Source: Brevundimonas denitrificans
GTDB lineage: Bacteria > Pseudomonadota > Alphaproteobacteria > Caulobacterales > Caulobacteraceae
Assembly: GCF_030160755.1 (NCBI RefSeq)
Contig: NZ_BSOY01000001.1
Location: forward strand, 60,992 to 124,991
Length of the DNA stretch: 64,000 nucleotides
Reading direction: 5' to 3'
Each line of letters starts with the position of its first letter. Positions within the stretch are counted from its first letter, which is position 1. Of the stretch, positions 53,543-63,632 are shown in pieces. Below the pieces are notes generated by a model, which was not told where the DNA came from, searched no databases, and worked only from the letters and a program-made list of their open reading frames with translations. The position numbers and the translations under genes were made by a program.

Positions 53543-54072
53543 ACGGCGGTCTCCGCCCATTCCGGGGCGCCGGTTACGGCTTCGAAGGTCTGCGCCGCCA
53601 GACGGGCGCGGCTAGCGAGGGCATAGGCGGCCAGAGCGGCGCCCGTCGCGGCGTCCTCGCTCTCATAGACATTGCGGGCCAGGCTCGCGGCCAGCGCCGC
53701 CGCGTCGCCGTCGCGCAACGCGGGCTCCCAGGCCGTCATCCTGCCGTACAGGGACTCGCCCAGCTTGCGCATCTTCTTGCCGACCGAGACATCGCCCACG
53801 CCGAGTTCGCGCAGGGCGTGGTCCAGGGCGGAGACATAGGTGTTGAACAGGTCCTGCCCGGCCTCCGCGCCGCGCTCGCCCTCGTCGCGCAACCGCATGA
53901 CCAGCAACAGCACATGAAGCGTATAGAGCTCGAACCGGGCGTCGATGCGGTCGGCCACGCCGAACCGGGTATAGAAGGCCGGATCGCGCGCCTGGCGCAC
54001 CGCCGCTTCATACAGCGGCTGGCCCAGACGCTCGCGGGGACGGGTTCGGAACAGATTCTGAAGCATGATCAT
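53539..54072 (-). CDS. Ubiquinol-cytochrome c chaperone-family protein
   Basis: A 177-residue helical protein of the CBP3/UQCC1 type: an RQARDPAFYTRFGVADRIDARFELYTLHVLLLVMRL segment followed by DLFNTYVSALDHALRELGVGD and KKMRKLGESLYGR. In mitochondria and alphaproteobacteria this family aids cytochrome bc1 assembly. AAGGGG lies just before the ATG at 54072; ATG 54066 is the alternative. It diverges from bamE across 83 bases, which include a 13-base inverted repeat at 54120-54132. Confidence 0.88.
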   Translation of the reverse strand: MIMLQNLFRTRPRERLGQPLYEAAVRQARDPAFYTRFGVADRIDARFELYTLHVLLLVMRLRDEGERGAEAGQDLFNTYVSALDHALRELGVGDVSVGKKMRKLGESLYGRMTAWEPALRDGDAAALAASLARNVYESEDAATGAALAAYALASRARLAAQTFEAVTGAPEWAETAV

Positions 54073-54155
54073 ACGGCCCCTTTTCCGCCGCGCCGTTGAA
54101 CTAAGGCTCGGGTCCGGTTAGGTCAAAGACCTTGTTGAAGTCGCAGGCGCCGCAA

Positions 54156-54632
54156 ATGCTCCGTACGAACCTCCTGATCGCCGCTCTTTCGGCCGTCGCC
54201 CTGACCAGCGCCTGCGCCCCGGTCGTGGGCCAGAACGGCTTCCAGGCGATCGACGCCAAGCCGACGGACATCGTCGCAGGTACGGATACGAAGCAGACCG
54301 TTCTTTCCCGCCTCGGCACGCCGTCCACGACCTCGACCTTCGAGCGCGACAATGTCTGGTACTACATCAGCCAGGTGACCGAGAAATACACCTACAACCG
54401 GCCGCAGGTGACCCAGCGCTCGGTGACGGAAATCACCTTCAATGACGCGGGTCTGGTGTCCGAAGTCCGCACCCTCGGCCTCGACGACGGCCAGCGGGTG
54501 GCCATGAACGACCGCGAAACCCCCACGCGCGGGCGTCAGCTGACGATCCTCGAGCAGCTGCTCGGCAACGTCGGCCGTGGTCAGCTCCCGCGCACGGACG
54601 AAGACCAGCCGGGCCAGCAACGCCGCGAATAG
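54156..54632 (+). CDS. bamE: Outer-membrane assembly lipoprotein BamE (SmpA/OmlA family)
   Basis: A 158-residue lipoprotein: signal and lipobox ALTSAC, then the BamE domain with PTDIVAGTDTKQTVLSRLGTPS, DNVWYYISQ and EITFNDAGLVSEVRTL. BamE stabilises the BAM complex that inserts beta-barrel proteins. The C-terminal 45 residues extend beyond the core and are Gln/Arg-rich. The ATG at 54156 gives the proper signal. A strong terminator follows. Confidence 0.92.
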   Translation: MLRTNLLIAALSAVALTSACAPVVGQNGFQAIDAKPTDIVAGTDTKQTVLSRLGTPSTTSTFERDNVWYYISQVTEKYTYNRPQVTQRSVTEITFNDAGLVSEVRTLGLDDGQRVAMNDRETPTRGRQLTILEQLLGNVGRGQLPRTDEDQPGQQRRE

Positions 54633-54658
54633 GTCCCTCCCCGACGTCACCATGAAGA

Positions 54659-54690
54659 AGGCCCCGGAGATCGCTCTCCGGGGCCTCTTT
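54659..54690. terminator. Bidirectional intrinsic terminator between bamE and hppA
   Basis: AGGCCCCGGAGA (54659-54670) pairs perfectly over 12 bp with TCTCCGGGGCCT (54675-54686) around TCGC. A CTTT tail follows on the plus strand and TCTTC on the minus strand. It lies between the ends of two convergent genes. Confidence 0.85.
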
Positions 54691-54742
54691 CGTGGGCGAC
54701 CGCCGCGTCCCGATCAGAACGCGGCGGCTTGTTTCGGCTGGA

Positions 54743-56890
54743 TCAGAACACCTTGCCGCTGGCCAGGACTGCGAGCAGCAGCAGGGCCACGATGTTGGTG
54801 ATCTTGATCATCGGGTTCACCGCCGGACCGGAGGTGTCCTTGTAGGGATCGCCGACCGTGTCGCCGGTCACCGCGGCCTTGTGCGCCTCGGAGCCCTTGC
54901 CGTGGACGACGCCGTTCTTGTCGGTGAAGCCCTCTTCAATGACCTTCTTGGCGTTGTCCCAGGCGCCGCCGCCCGAGGTCATCGAGATGGCGACGAACAG
55001 GCCGGTGACGATGACGCCCATCAGCATGGCGCCGAGGGCGGCGAAGGCCGTGGCCTTGTCCGAGATCGACAGCACCGCGACGAACAGGATGATCGGCGAC
55101 AGCACCGGCAGCAGGGACGGCACGATCATCTCCTTGATCGCCGCCTTGGTCAGGATGTCGACGGCCCGGCCGTACTCGGGCTTGACCTCATAGGTCATGA
55201 TGCCCGGGTTCTCGCGGAACTGACGACGCACCTCGGCCACGACCGACTCGGCCGCGCGGCCCACCGCCATCATCGACATGCCGCCGAACAGGAAGGGCAG
55301 CAGCCCCCCGAACAGCAGACCGACGACGACGTAGGGATTGGTCAGGCCGAAATCGATCTCGGCCATGCCGGCGAAGAAGGGATAGAGGTCCGGATTGGCG
55401 GCGAAATAGTCCAGGTCGGACGTGTAGGCCGCGAACAGCACCAGGGCGCCGAGGCCGGCCGAACCGATGGCATAGCCCTTGGTGACGGCCTTGGTGGTGT
55501 TGCCGACCGCATCGAGCGCGTCGGTCGAGTGACGGACTTCCGAGGGAAGACCGGCCATCTCGGCGATGCCGCCGGCGTTGTCGGTGACCGGACCGAAGGC
55601 GTCCAGCGCCACGATCATCCCCGCCACGCCCAGCATGGTCGTGGTGGCGATGGCGATGCCGAACAGGCCCGCCAGTTGATAGGAGGCGACGATGCCGACG
55701 ATGATGGTCAGGGCCGGCAGGGCGGTCGACTCGAGCGAGACGGCCAGACCCTGGATGACATTGGTGCCGTGGCCCGAAACCGAGGCGTTGGCGACCGAGC
55801 GCACCGGTCGGAAGTTCGAGCCGGTATAGTATTCGGTGATCACCACGATGGCGGCGGTGACCGCCAGGCCGACCAGGCCCGAGTAGAACAGGCTCATTGG
55901 CTCGATGACGAGGCCGGTGTTGGTGGTGACCGGGCCGGTGACGAGGGTGGTGATGATCCACCACACCGCTCCCACCGACAGCACGCCGGTGACGATCAGG
56001 CCCTGGTACAGGGCGCCCATGATGTTCTGGCTCTTGCCCAGACGGACGAAGAAGGAGCCGATGATCGAGGTGACGACGCAGATGCCGCAGATGGCCAGCG
56101 GCAGCAGCATCATGGTGTCGACGTAGGGCTGGTCGCGGAAGAAGATCGCCGCCAGCACCATGGTGGCCACCGTGGTCACCGCATAGGTCTCGAACAGGTC
56201 GGCGGCCATGCCGGCGCAGTCGCCGACATTGTCGCCCACGTTGTCGGCGATGGTCGCGGCGTTGCGGGGATCATCCTCGGGGATGCCGGCCTCGACCTTG
56301 CCCACCATGTCGCCGCCGACGTCGGCGCCCTTGGTGAAGATGCCGCCGCCCAGACGGGCGAAGATGGAGATCAGCGAGGCGCCGAAGCCGAGGGCCACCA
56401 GACCGTCGATGACTTCACGGCTGGTGGACTCGAAGCCCATGCCGGCCGTCAGGATGGCGTAGTAGCCGGCCACGCCCAGAAGCGCGCCGCCCGCCACGAA
56501 CATGCCCGTGATGGCGCCCGAGCGGAAGGCCAGGTCCAGACCCTTGCCGAGGCTCTCCGACGCGGCCTGCGCCGTGCGGACGTTGGCCCGGACCGAGATC
56601 AGCATGCCGGCGAAACCGGCCAGGCCCGACAGGACCGCGCCGATGACGAAGCCGATGGCGGCCCATTCGCCGATCAGGAAATAGGCGGCGACGAGGATGA
56701 CCACCCCGACCATGGCGATGGTGGTGTACTGCCGCCGCAGATAGGCCGAAGCGCCCTCCTGGATCGCCGCGGCGATCTCGCGCATCTTGTCGTTGCCGGT
56801 ACTGGCCTTCATCAGCGAGGCGGTCTGGATCAGTCCATAGAGGACCCCCAGCGCGCCTGCGGCGATGACCAGCCACAGATAGTTGCTCAT
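54743..56890 (-). CDS. hppA: Proton-translocating membrane pyrophosphatase (K+-independent type)
   Basis: A 715-residue H+-PPase with about 16 transmembrane helices that couples pyrophosphate hydrolysis to proton export. The substrate site spans residues 181-224 ([14 protein letters not shown] and [20 protein letters not shown]). Lys467 in [10 protein letters not shown] marks the K+-independent class; K+-dependent enzymes have Ala there. The ATG at 56890 gives the family start. A 17-base perfect inverted repeat (56986-57002) lies in the upstream region. Confidence 0.96.
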   Translation of the reverse strand: MSNYLWLVIAAGALGVLYGLIQTASLMKASTGNDKMREIAAAIQEGASAYLRRQYTTIAMVGVVILVAAYFLIGEWAAIGFVIGAVLSGLAGFAGMLISVRANVRTAQAASESLGKGLDLAFRSGAITGMFVAGGALLGVAGYYAILTAGMGFESTSREVIDGLVALGFGASLISIFARLGGGIFTKGADVGGDMVGKVEAGIPEDDPRNAATIADNVGDNVGDCAGMAADLFETYAVTTVATMVLAAIFFRDQPYVDTMMLLPLAICGICVVTSIIGSFFVRLGKSQNIMGALYQGLIVTGVLSVGAVWWIITTLVTGPVTTNTGLVIEPMSLFYSGLVGLAVTAAIVVITEYYTGSNFRPVRSVANASVSGHGTNVIQGLAVSLESTALPALTIIVGIVASYQLAGLFGIAIATTTMLGVAGMIVALDAFGPVTDNAGGIAEMAGLPSEVRHSTDALDAVGNTTKAVTKGYAIGSAGLGALVLFAAYTSDLDYFAANPDLYPFFAGMAEIDFGLTNPYVVVGLLFGGLLPFLFGGMSMMAVGRAAESVVAEVRRQFRENPGIMTYEVKPEYGRAVDILTKAAIKEMIVPSLLPVLSPIILFVAVLSISDKATAFAALGAMLMGVIVTGLFVAISMTSGGGAWDNAKKVIEEGFTDKNGVVHGKGSEAHKAAVTGDTVGDPYKDTSGPAVNPMIKITNIVALLLLAVLASGKVF

Positions 56891-57062
56891 GACGTTTCCA
56901 AGTCCTGTGATCTTCAGACGCCCGGTCCCTTGGCGCGGTGGGCGTTCGCCGCCTCTTTCCGCCTTCCGGTCCCCCCGTGCGCACCGGACGCATGTTGCGT
57001 CCTTGGGGAATTGCGGCGGAAACGTGCCAAATACCGGCAGGCGACGCAACAGGCGATGTTGA

Positions 57063-57479
57063 TCAGCCGGTCTGGACGCCGGTCCGGCGGCGCGGAGCCT
57101 GACTGACGATCTCGACCCGGGTGACCGAGCCGCGTCCCGCGATGGTCGTCGCCGACCGTATCAGGCTGGCGGACAGGGCGACCGGATCGATTCGGGTCCA
57201 GTCATCCGCCACCACGAAGGGGGTCCGGTGACCGGCCCGGACCAGGGCGTCGCGCAGATAGGCCTCCTTGGCCCGCATCGTCTCCGGCGTCGCCGAACCG
57301 CCGAGATGCAGACGGAGCGAGACAAAGACGTAGTTGCGCAGTCGCCCGCCGGAGATGATCGGCAGGCCCACGCCGGGCATGCTCAGGCTCTGGCCGGCGG
57401 CGGGCGCGTCCTCGGCCAGCGCCGCCGGAGCGACAGCAGACAGGACGGCGGTGGCGGCGAGGAGGTCACGACGGCGCAT
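57063..57479 (-). CDS. Small exported protein of unknown function
   Basis: A 138-residue protein with a twin-Arg-like signal ([21 protein letters not shown]). The mature part holds [35 protein letters not shown] and [13 protein letters not shown], which look like a small alpha/beta domain, but no family is recognised. It lies 38 bases after thiL on the same strand and 172 bases before hppA. It may be the last gene of the rib-nusB-thiL run. Confidence 0.78.
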   Translation of the reverse strand: MRRRDLLAATAVLSAVAPAALAEDAPAAGQSLSMPGVGLPIISGGRLRNYVFVSLRLHLGGSATPETMRAKEAYLRDALVRAGHRTPFVVADDWTRIDPVALSASLIRSATTIAGRGSVTRVEIVSQAPRRRTGVQTG

Positions 57480-57516
57480 GGCGTGACCGTGACGCGGACG
57501 CCTTGAGAAATCGTTG

Positions 57517-58506
57517 TCAGCGGTGGGTGAATCCCGGGCGAACGAATGTGACCGGCTGGCCGCCGAAGCGGGCGACGACGCCCTGCCCCGCCGTCACGCG
57601 GCCGATCCGGGTCAGCCGCAGGTGGCGGCGGTCCGCCTCGCGCCGCAGGGCGGCCTCGTCGCGCGCGGAGGCGGTGAAGGCGATCTCATAGTCGTCGCCG
57701 CCGGTGACCAGCTTCTCCAGCGCGGCCTGCTCGTCGACCCGGCCGTCGAACCAGGCCTGACCGGCGGCCGACAGGGGCACGGTCTCCAGGTCGATCTCGA
57801 CGCGGGCGCCGCTGGCTTCGGCCAGATGTTCCAGGTCGGCGATGAGGCCGTCCGAGACATCGATGGCCGCGCTGGCCAGGTCGCGGATCGGCAGGGCGAA
57901 ATCGACGCGCGGCGTCGGCGTCCGATAGTGGTCCGACAGGGCGCCGATCCGCTCGGCCTCCAGCGAGAGGCGCCCCTGCACGCCCTCCAGACCCAGCCAG
58001 CCGTCGCCGATCGCGCCGGTGACGAAGACCAGATCCCCGGGTCTGGCGCCCCCGCGTCCGACCGTGCGCCCCTTGGGGATCCAGCCCAGCAGGGTCATCG
58101 AGAAGCTCGCCGGACCCGGCGTATTGACGGTATCCCCCCCGAGCAGGGCGACGCCGAACGCCTTCTGGTCGGCGCGCAGCCCGTCGGCGAACGTCATCCG
58201 CTCGGGCCAGCCGCAGCGCGGCGACCAGTGGCAGGCCAGCAGATAGCCGAACGGCTCGGCGCCCTTGGCCGCCAGATCGGACAGGTTCACCCGCATCAGC
58301 TTGCGCGCCACCGTGTCGAGCGGATCGGTCGGCAGGAAATGAACGCCCTCGACGATGGCGTCCTTGGTCAGAACCAGATCATGGCCTTGCCGCGACGGCA
58401 CCACGGCGACGTCATCCGCCAGCCCCCGGCCCCATTCCAGATGGGCCAGCGGCGCGAACAGCCGCCGGATGGTCTCGAACTCGCCGGCGACATCGACCGC
58501 GGGCAT
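57517..58506 (-). CDS. thiL: Thiamine-monophosphate kinase
   Basis: A 329-residue ThiL that phosphorylates thiamine monophosphate to the active diphosphate. Motifs: GRGLADDVAVV (ATP/Mg loop), LTKDAIVEGVHF, RKLMRVNLSDLAAKGAEP, AIDVSDGLIADLEHL and GGDDYEIAFTA. It is 8 bases downstream of nusB, in the conserved ribH-nusB-thiL order. No TPP riboswitch lies nearby. Confidence 0.95.
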   Translation of the reverse strand: MPAVDVAGEFETIRRLFAPLAHLEWGRGLADDVAVVPSRQGHDLVLTKDAIVEGVHFLPTDPLDTVARKLMRVNLSDLAAKGAEPFGYLLACHWSPRCGWPERMTFADGLRADQKAFGVALLGGDTVNTPGPASFSMTLLGWIPKGRTVGRGGARPGDLVFVTGAIGDGWLGLEGVQGRLSLEAERIGALSDHYRTPTPRVDFALPIRDLASAAIDVSDGLIADLEHLAEASGARVEIDLETVPLSAAGQAWFDGRVDEQAALEKLVTGGDDYEIAFTASARDEAALRREADRRHLRLTRIGRVTAGQGVVARFGGQPVTFVRPGFTHR

Positions 58507-58514
58507 GGGCTCAC

Positions 58515-59045
58515 CTAGGCCTTGGGACGGACGTCCCGGGCGACGCCGTCCAGGGCTGCGTTGACGAATTTGGCTTCGGCGTCGTCGAAGAAGGCCTTGG
58601 CCAGTTCGACATACTCATCGATGACGATTTCACGCGGCACATCCTGACAGTCGCGCAGCTCCCAGGCCCCCGCGCGCAGCAGGGCCCGCAGGGTGGAATC
58701 GAGCCGCTCCAGCCGCCAGTTCGATGCCAGCCGCGCCTTCACCGCCGCGTCGATGTCGCGCTGGCTCCCGACCACGCCGCGCACGATCCCGGCGAACCAG
58801 TCCTCGTCAGCCTCGGCCAGCGGTTCGCCTTCCATGTCGGAATCAAAGCGGTGGTTCGAGAACTCGGCGATGACCGTGTCCACGCCCTCGCCGGCCAGCT
58901 CCATCTGGTACAGGGCCTGAACCGCCGCGAGGCGCGCGACCGTGCGGGCGCGCCGCTGGCGGCTGGTCAGCTGCGGCTCGGCGCGCTGTTTTTCGGCCTC
59001 GGCGAGTTGCTCGAGCACGGATTGAAGGCTGGCGGGTTCGGTCAC
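58515..59045 (-). CDS. nusB: Transcription antitermination factor NusB
   Basis: A 176-residue NusB, which acts with NusE in rRNA antitermination. An N-terminal 25-residue Gln/Glu-rich extension precedes [14 protein letters not shown], and the C-terminal [25 protein letters not shown] is diagnostic. The GTG start overlaps the ribH stop (GTGA). The 38-residue insert ([20 protein letters not shown]) is found in alphaproteobacterial NusB. Confidence 0.94.
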   Translation of the reverse strand: MTEPASLQSVLEQLAEAEKQRAEPQLTSRQRRARTVARLAAVQALYQMELAGEGVDTVIAEFSNHRFDSDMEGEPLAEADEDWFAGIVRGVVGSQRDIDAAVKARLASNWRLERLDSTLRALLRAGAWELRDCQDVPREIVIDEYVELAKAFFDDAEAKFVNAALDGVARDVRPKA

Positions 59046-59485
59046 GCGCCCAGTCCTAGCCGCAGCCGCTTGCGCAAGGCAATGAGATCCAGACAGGCGC
59101 GGGCCGCGCCGCCGCCCTTGTCGCCCTCGCTGATCCGGGCCCGGGCCCAGGCCTGGTCCTCGTCCTCGGTGGTCAGGATGCCGTTGCCGATGATCAGGCC
59201 CTTCAGGCCGAGACTGCTCAGGGCCGCCGCGGACTGATCCGAGACGATCTCGAAATGGTAGGTCTCGCCGCGGATGACACAGCCCAGGGCGACATAGCCG
59301 TCGTAGCGCGGCGCGGTCGGAAACCGGCCGGCCTCCTCGGCCAGGGTGATGGCGGTCGGCACCTCCAGGGCCCCCGGCACCGAGACGACGTCGAAATCCG
59401 CGCCCCGCACGCGCAGGGCGTCCTTCGCCCCTTCCAGCAGGGCGTCGGCCAGATCATCATAGAAGCGCGCCTCGACGATGAGCAC
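59042..59485 (-). CDS. ribH: 6,7-dimethyl-8-ribityllumazine synthase
   Basis: A 147-residue lumazine synthase, condensing the pyrimidine product of the RibD steps with 3,4-dihydroxy-2-butanone 4-phosphate. Recognised parts are [49 protein letters not shown] with the catalytic His, and [15 protein letters not shown]. The GTG at 59485 lies 17 bases after the ribBX stop; no better start is visible upstream, and the protein may be short by a few residues. Confidence 0.95.
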   Translation of the reverse strand: MLIVEARFYDDLADALLEGAKDALRVRGADFDVVSVPGALEVPTAITLAEEAGRFPTAPRYDGYVALGCVIRGETYHFEIVSDQSAAALSSLGLKGLIIGNGILTTEDEDQAWARARISEGDKGGGAARACLDLIALRKRLRLGLGA

Positions 59486-59499
59486 GCGGGGGGGATCGC

Positions 59500-60651
59500 T
59501 CAGGATTGGTCTTCTCCGTCCATGTCGCGCCAGCCGACGATGCGCAGGCCGTAGCCCTCAAGCGCGGCGGGGTTGGGGCGGGTCGAGCTCATCACGATCA
59601 TGTCGCGCACGCCGAGGTCCAGCAGGATCTGGGCCCCGACGCCGTAGTTGCGGATCGACCGGTCGACGGCCGCGGGCTTCTCGATCCCGGCGAGCCGCTC
59701 GGCGAGGCCATGCAGGTCCGGATCGCGCAGGAAGACGGTGACGCCGGCGCCGTCGTGCCCGCTGATCGCCTTCAGGGCCTGGGGCACATAGTTCTGGCGC
59801 GCCTCGACATGGCCGAGAATGTCGGCGGCGAAATCAACCTGGTGCATGCGGACGAGGGTCGGCTTGCCCGGCTCGATCTTGCCCTTGACCAGGGCGATGT
59901 GTTCGGCGCCCTCGATGGTGTTCCGGTACAGCATCAGGCGGAACGGCCCGCCGTGGACGCTGTCGAACGGCGTGTCCATGACCCGCTCGACATAGCGTTC
60001 GGTGCGCCGGCGATAGGCGATCAGGTCGGCGATGGTGCCGATCTTCAGCCCGTGCAGTTGGGCGAAGGCGACCAGATCGGGCATTCGCGCCATCGAGCCG
60101 TCGTCGTTCATGATCTCGCAGATCACCCCGGCGGGCGTCAGCCCGGCCATGCGCGAAATGTCGACCGCCGCCTCGGTGTGGCCGGTCCGGACCAGCACGC
60201 CGCCGTCGCGGGCGACGAGCGGGAAGACATGGCCGGGCGAGACGATGTCGTCGGCGCCCCGGGTCGGATCCGCCGCCACCTGCACGGTGCGGGCGCGGTC
60301 GGCGGCCGAAATGCCGGTGGTCACGCCCTCGCGCGCCTCGATCGAGACGGTGAAGGCCGTGCCCATGCTCTCGCGGTTCTCGGCCGCCATCGGCGGCAGG
60401 CGCAGCTGCCGGGCGCGGTCGGCGGTGATGGCCAGGCAGATCAGGCCGCGCGCGTGCCGGGCCATGAAATTGATCTGGTCCGGCGTCGCGAACTGGGCCG
60501 GAATGATGATGTCGCCCTCGTTCTCCCGATCCTCGGCGTCGACGAGGATGTAGGGCTTGCCGTTGCGGGCGTCCTCGAGGATGTCCTCGATGGGGCTGAT
60601 CGGGCTGTCGTTCATGTTCGCGGCCGCAGGCCTTTGGGAAGATGGGGGCAT
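59500..60651 (-). CDS. ribB: 3,4-dihydroxy-2-butanone 4-phosphate synthase with degenerate GTP cyclohydrolase II domain (RibBX)
   Basis: A 383-residue two-domain protein. The N-terminal RibB domain has EDRENEGD (Mg/ribulose phosphate), [20 protein letters not shown] and [13 protein letters not shown] and should form 3,4-dihydroxy-2-butanone 4-phosphate. The C-terminal domain follows RibA but lacks the three zinc Cys and the catalytic RGIGL-type motif; the matching region reads [14 protein letters not shown]. It is therefore a RibBX, probably without cyclohydrolase activity. The ATG at 60651 overlaps the ribE stop (TGATG); ATG 60615 is also possible. Confidence 0.93.
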   Translation of the reverse strand: MPPSSQRPAAANMNDSPISPIEDILEDARNGKPYILVDAEDRENEGDIIIPAQFATPDQINFMARHARGLICLAITADRARQLRLPPMAAENRESMGTAFTVSIEAREGVTTGISAADRARTVQVAADPTRGADDIVSPGHVFPLVARDGGVLVRTGHTEAAVDISRMAGLTPAGVICEIMNDDGSMARMPDLVAFAQLHGLKIGTIADLIAYRRRTERYVERVMDTPFDSVHGGPFRLMLYRNTIEGAEHIALVKGKIEPGKPTLVRMHQVDFAADILGHVEARQNYVPQALKAISGHDGAGVTVFLRDPDLHGLAERLAGIEKPAAVDRSIRNYGVGAQILLDLGVRDMIVMSSTRPNPAALEGYGLRIVGWRDMDGEDQS

Positions 60652-61241
60652 CACGCCGTCTCCTGCCACCGCGCGAGGTATCGCGCCAGCATGTCGATCT
60701 CGAGATTGACCGCATCGCCCGGCTTCAGCCCGCCCAGGGTCGTGGCTTCCCAGGTGTGGGGGATGATGTTCAGGCCGAAGGTCCGGCCGTCGACGGCGTT
60801 GACCGTCAGCGACACGCCGTCGACCGTGATCGATCCCTTGGCGGCGATATAGCGGTGCAGCGGCCCCGGCGCCTCGATCTCGATACGGTGCGAGCCGCCC
60901 TCGGGCGTGACCGAGACGACCCGGCCGAGCCCGTCGACATGGCCCGAGACGACATGGCCGCCCATCTCGTCGCCCAGTTTCGCGGCGCGCTCCAGATTGA
61001 CCGGATCGCCCTCGCGCCAGCCGCCCAGCGTCGTCTTCGACAGGGTCTCGCCCGAAACCTCCACCGCGAACCACCCGGGACCCTTTTCGGTCACGGTCAG
61101 GCAGCAGCCCGCATGGCTGATCGAGGCGCCGAGGTCGATGCCGGCCGTATCCCAGGCGGTCTCGATCTCATAGCGCCGGTCGCGCGCGGTCTGCCTGACC
61201 GAACGGACGCGGCCGATGTCTGTGACGATCCCGGTGAACAT
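60651..61241 (-). CDS. ribE: Riboflavin synthase, alpha subunit
   Basis: A 196-residue riboflavin synthase that dismutates two lumazines to riboflavin. It has two homologous barrels: MFTGIVTDIGRV at the N-terminus, SHAGCCLTVTE with catalytic-site residues, SGHVDGLGRV, and the second KGSITVDGVSLTVN. The start at 61241 overlaps the ribD stop region by 1 base. It is the third gene of nrdR-ribD-ribE-ribB-ribH. Confidence 0.95.
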   Translation of the reverse strand: MFTGIVTDIGRVRSVRQTARDRRYEIETAWDTAGIDLGASISHAGCCLTVTEKGPGWFAVEVSGETLSKTTLGGWREGDPVNLERAAKLGDEMGGHVVSGHVDGLGRVVSVTPEGGSHRIEIEAPGPLHRYIAAKGSITVDGVSLTVNAVDGRTFGLNIIPHTWEATTLGGLKPGDAVNLEIDMLARYLARWQETA

Positions 61242-61867
61242 CAGAGCCTCTCGTATCGCTCCCACAGGTCGTCACCGCAGGGCTCTGCCGCAAGGCGCCG
61301 GAACCGCGGGGCGTCGGAAAGCCGCGACAGGGCGAGGGCCGCGACGCAGGGCCGCCCCTCCCCGCCGAGCAGGATGGGCGCGCGGAACCACTCCAGTCGA
61401 TCGACCAGACCGGCGCGCAGGAAGCTGGCGGCCACCTGCCCGCCGCCCTCGATCAGCACCGAGGTCACGCCCCGGCGCTTCAGGGCCGACAGGCCGGCGG
61501 CGACGGACGGACGACCGTCCTCGGCCTCGACCCGCTCGACCACGGCGGTTCCGACCGGGGCCGGCTCGGCGACGGTCAGGATCAGGCTGTCCCCGTGCGC
61601 GACCTTCGACGTCGCCGGGGTGCGCAGCCGGCTGTCCAGCACCACCCGCAGCGGCTGATCCACAGGGCGGCCCGGCAGCCGGGCGGTCAGTTCGGGATCA
61701 TCCGCCAGCACCGTCTCCACGCCGACGAGGATGGCGTCATGGGCGGCCCGCAGCCGGTGGCCTTCCAGCCGCGCAGACTCGCCGGTGATCCACCGGCTTT
61801 CGCCGGACGCCGTGGCGATGCGGCCGTCCAGGGATGTCGCCAGCTTCAGGGTGACCTGCGGTCGCAT
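61241..61867 (-). CDS. RibD-type reductase lacking the deaminase domain
   Basis: A 208-residue protein covering only the RibD C-terminal reductase: TLKLATSLDGRIATASGESRWITG, a HRLRAAHDAILVG NADPH-binding helix, LRVVLDSRLRTP and a VLIEGGGQVAASF motif. Full RibD has an extra ~145-residue N-terminal zinc deaminase with HAE and PCxxxGRT-type motifs; neither is present. The ATG overlaps the nrdR stop (TGATG), so no room exists for a missing 5' domain. It should reduce the ribosylamino-pyrimidine but cannot deaminate it. A separate deaminase must exist elsewhere. Confidence 0.92.
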   Translation of the reverse strand: MRPQVTLKLATSLDGRIATASGESRWITGESARLEGHRLRAAHDAILVGVETVLADDPELTARLPGRPVDQPLRVVLDSRLRTPATSKVAHGDSLILTVAEPAPVGTAVVERVEAEDGRPSVAAGLSALKRRGVTSVLIEGGGQVAASFLRAGLVDRLEWFRAPILLGGEGRPCVAALALSRLSDAPRFRRLAAEPCGDDLWERYERL

Positions 61868-62337
61868 CAGCTCCGGCCGGACTCGTCGTCCAGACCCTCG
61901 TCGCCGAGGAACCGGGCGAAGTCGCCGGTGTGGCGGAAGTCCTTGTAGACCGAGGCGTAGCGGACGTAGGCGACCTCATCGACCGACTTCAGCGCCTTCA
62001 TGATGAAGTCGCCGACCGTCGAGGACGGGATTTCGGTCTCGCCCAGGCTCTCCAGCTGCCGCGTGATGCGGCTGACCAGTTGTTCGATCTGTTCGGCCTG
62101 CACCGGCCGTTTGCGCAGGGCCACGTTGAGCGACCGCTCCAGCTTGTCCCGGTCGAAGGGCGCGCGGCGGCCGTTGCGCTTCAGGATCATGAGCTCGCGC
62201 AGCTGCACCCGCTCGAAGGTGGTGAACCGCCCGCTGCACTGCGGGCAGGACCGGCGGCGACGGATGGCGGCGCCGTCATCCGACGGGCGGCTGTCCTTCA
62301 CCTGGGTGTCCTGGTGTCCGCAGAAGGGGCATTTCAT
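61867..62337 (-). CDS. nrdR: Transcriptional repressor NrdR
   Basis: A 156-residue NrdR that represses ribonucleotide reductase genes in response to ATP/dATP. The zinc ribbon uses Cys3, Cys6, Cys31 and Cys34, with [19 protein letters not shown]. The ATP-cone follows ([22 protein letters not shown]). The length is standard. It starts 7 bases after glyA and overlaps ribD by 3 bases; this linkage of nrdR to riboflavin genes is common in proteobacteria. Confidence 0.96.
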   Translation of the reverse strand: MKCPFCGHQDTQVKDSRPSDDGAAIRRRRSCPQCSGRFTTFERVQLRELMILKRNGRRAPFDRDKLERSLNVALRKRPVQAEQIEQLVSRITRQLESLGETEIPSSTVGDFIMKALKSVDEVAYVRYASVYKDFRHTGDFARFLGDEGLDDESGRS

Positions 62338-62344
62338 CAGAGGT

Positions 62345-63628
62345 TTATCCGTAAATCGGGAAGCGGCGCGTGAGTTCGCGCACCTCGCCCGCCACGCGTT
62401 GCGACACGCCGGCGTCGGCCTCGTCCGCGCCTTTCATCGAGTCCACCACATCGGCGATCCAGTGGCCGACCTGCTGGAACTCAGTGACGCCGAAGCCGCG
62501 CGTGGTGCCGGCGGGGGTGCCCAGACGGACGCCCGAGGTCACGGTGAAGGGCGCGGTGTCGAAGGGCACGCCGTTCTTGTTGCAGGTCATCAGGGCGTGT
62601 TCGAGCGCCGCCTCGGTGGCCTTGCCGGTCACGCCCTTGGGCCGCAGGTCGACCAGCATCAGGTGACTGTCGGTGCCGCCCGAGACGATGGCCGCGCCGC
62701 GCTCGACCAGCACGGCGGCCAGCGCCTGCGCATTGAGCACAACCTGCTTCGCATACAGCTTGAACTCGGGCTTCAGCGCCTCGCCGAAAGCCACGGCCTT
62801 GGCGGCGATGACGTGCTCCAGCGGCCCGCCCTGCAGGCCGGGGAAGACGGCCGAATTGATCTTCTTGCCCAGTTCGATGTCGTTCGACAGCACCATGCCG
62901 CCGCGCGGGCCGCGCAGGGTCTTGTGCGTCGTCGTGGTGACGACATGGGCGTGGGGCAGCGGGTCGGGATAGACGCCGCCGGCGATCAGACCCGCATAGT
63001 GGGCCATGTCGACCATCAGGTAGGCGCCGACCGAGTCGGCGATCTCGCGGAAGCGTTTGAAGTCGATATGCCGGCTGTAGGCGCTGGCGCCGGCGAGGAT
63101 CAGCTTCGGCCTTTCCTTCTCGGCCATTTCGGCGACGTGATCATAGTCGATCAGGCAGTCGCTCTCGCGCACCTTGTAGGTCACGGGCCGGAACCATTTG
63201 CCGGACTGGTTGGCGGGAGAACCGTGGGTCAGGTGGCCGCCGGCCGCCAGATCCATGCCCAGGAAGGTGTCGCCGGGAGTGAGCAGGGCCTGGAACACCG
63301 CCTGGTTGGCCTGGGCGCCCGAGTGCGGCTGGACGTTGGCGAAGGCGCAGCCGAACAGCTGTTTGGCGCGCTCGCGGGCGAGGTTTTCGGTGACGTCGAC
63401 GTATTCGCAGCCGCCATAGTAGCGGCGGCCGGGATAGCCCTCGGCGTATTTGTTGGTCAGGACCGAGCCCTGGGCTTCCAGCACCGCCTTCGAGACGATG
63501 TTCTCCGAGGCGATCAGCTCGATCTGTTCCTTCTGACGCGCCAGTTCGCCCTGGATGCCGCCGAAGATGTCGGGATCGGCCTCCGCGAGGGATTTGGAGA
63601 AATAGGCGTCGTGGGTGAAGGCGGTCAC
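62345..63628 (-). CDS. glyA: Serine hydroxymethyltransferase
   Basis: A 427-residue SHMT interconverting serine and glycine with transfer of one carbon to tetrahydrofolate. The PLP Lys236 is in [14 protein letters not shown], and [16 protein letters not shown] and [10 protein letters not shown] are typical. The GTG start is preceded by GGGGACC, which is part of an 8-bp inverted repeat with CGGGGACC/GGTCCCCG (63633-63680). It heads the transcript to nrdR and the riboflavin genes. Confidence 0.96.
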   Translation of the reverse strand: MTAFTHDAYFSKSLAEADPDIFGGIQGELARQKEQIELIASENIVSKAVLEAQGSVLTNKYAEGYPGRRYYGGCEYVDVTENLARERAKQLFGCAFANVQPHSGAQANQAVFQALLTPGDTFLGMDLAAGGHLTHGSPANQSGKWFRPVTYKVRESDCLIDYDHVAEMAEKERPKLILAGASAYSRHIDFKRFREIADSVGAYLMVDMAHYAGLIAGGVYPDPLPHAHVVTTTTHKTLRGPRGGMVLSNDIELGKKINSAVFPGLQGGPLEHVIAAKAVAFGEALKPEFKLYAKQVVLNAQALAAVLVERGAAIVSGGTDSHLMLVDLRPKGVTGKATEAALEHALMTCNKNGVPFDTAPFTVTSGVRLGTPAGTTRGFGVTEFQQVGHWIADVVDSMKGADEADAGVSQRVAGEVRELTRRFPIYG

Positions 63629-63632
63629 GTGA

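Noticed and set aside
54120..54132. AGGTC-AAA-GACCT inverted repeat upstream of bamE
   Set aside because: Short, and no conservation or regulator can be argued from this sequence alone. It is mentioned only in the neighbouring gene entry.
61867..62337. Possibility that the missing RibD deaminase is encoded within the nrdR interval
   Set aside because: The interval is fully occupied by a normal-length NrdR with its zinc ribbon and ATP-cone, and neither strand shows deaminase HAE or PCxxxGRT-type motifs.
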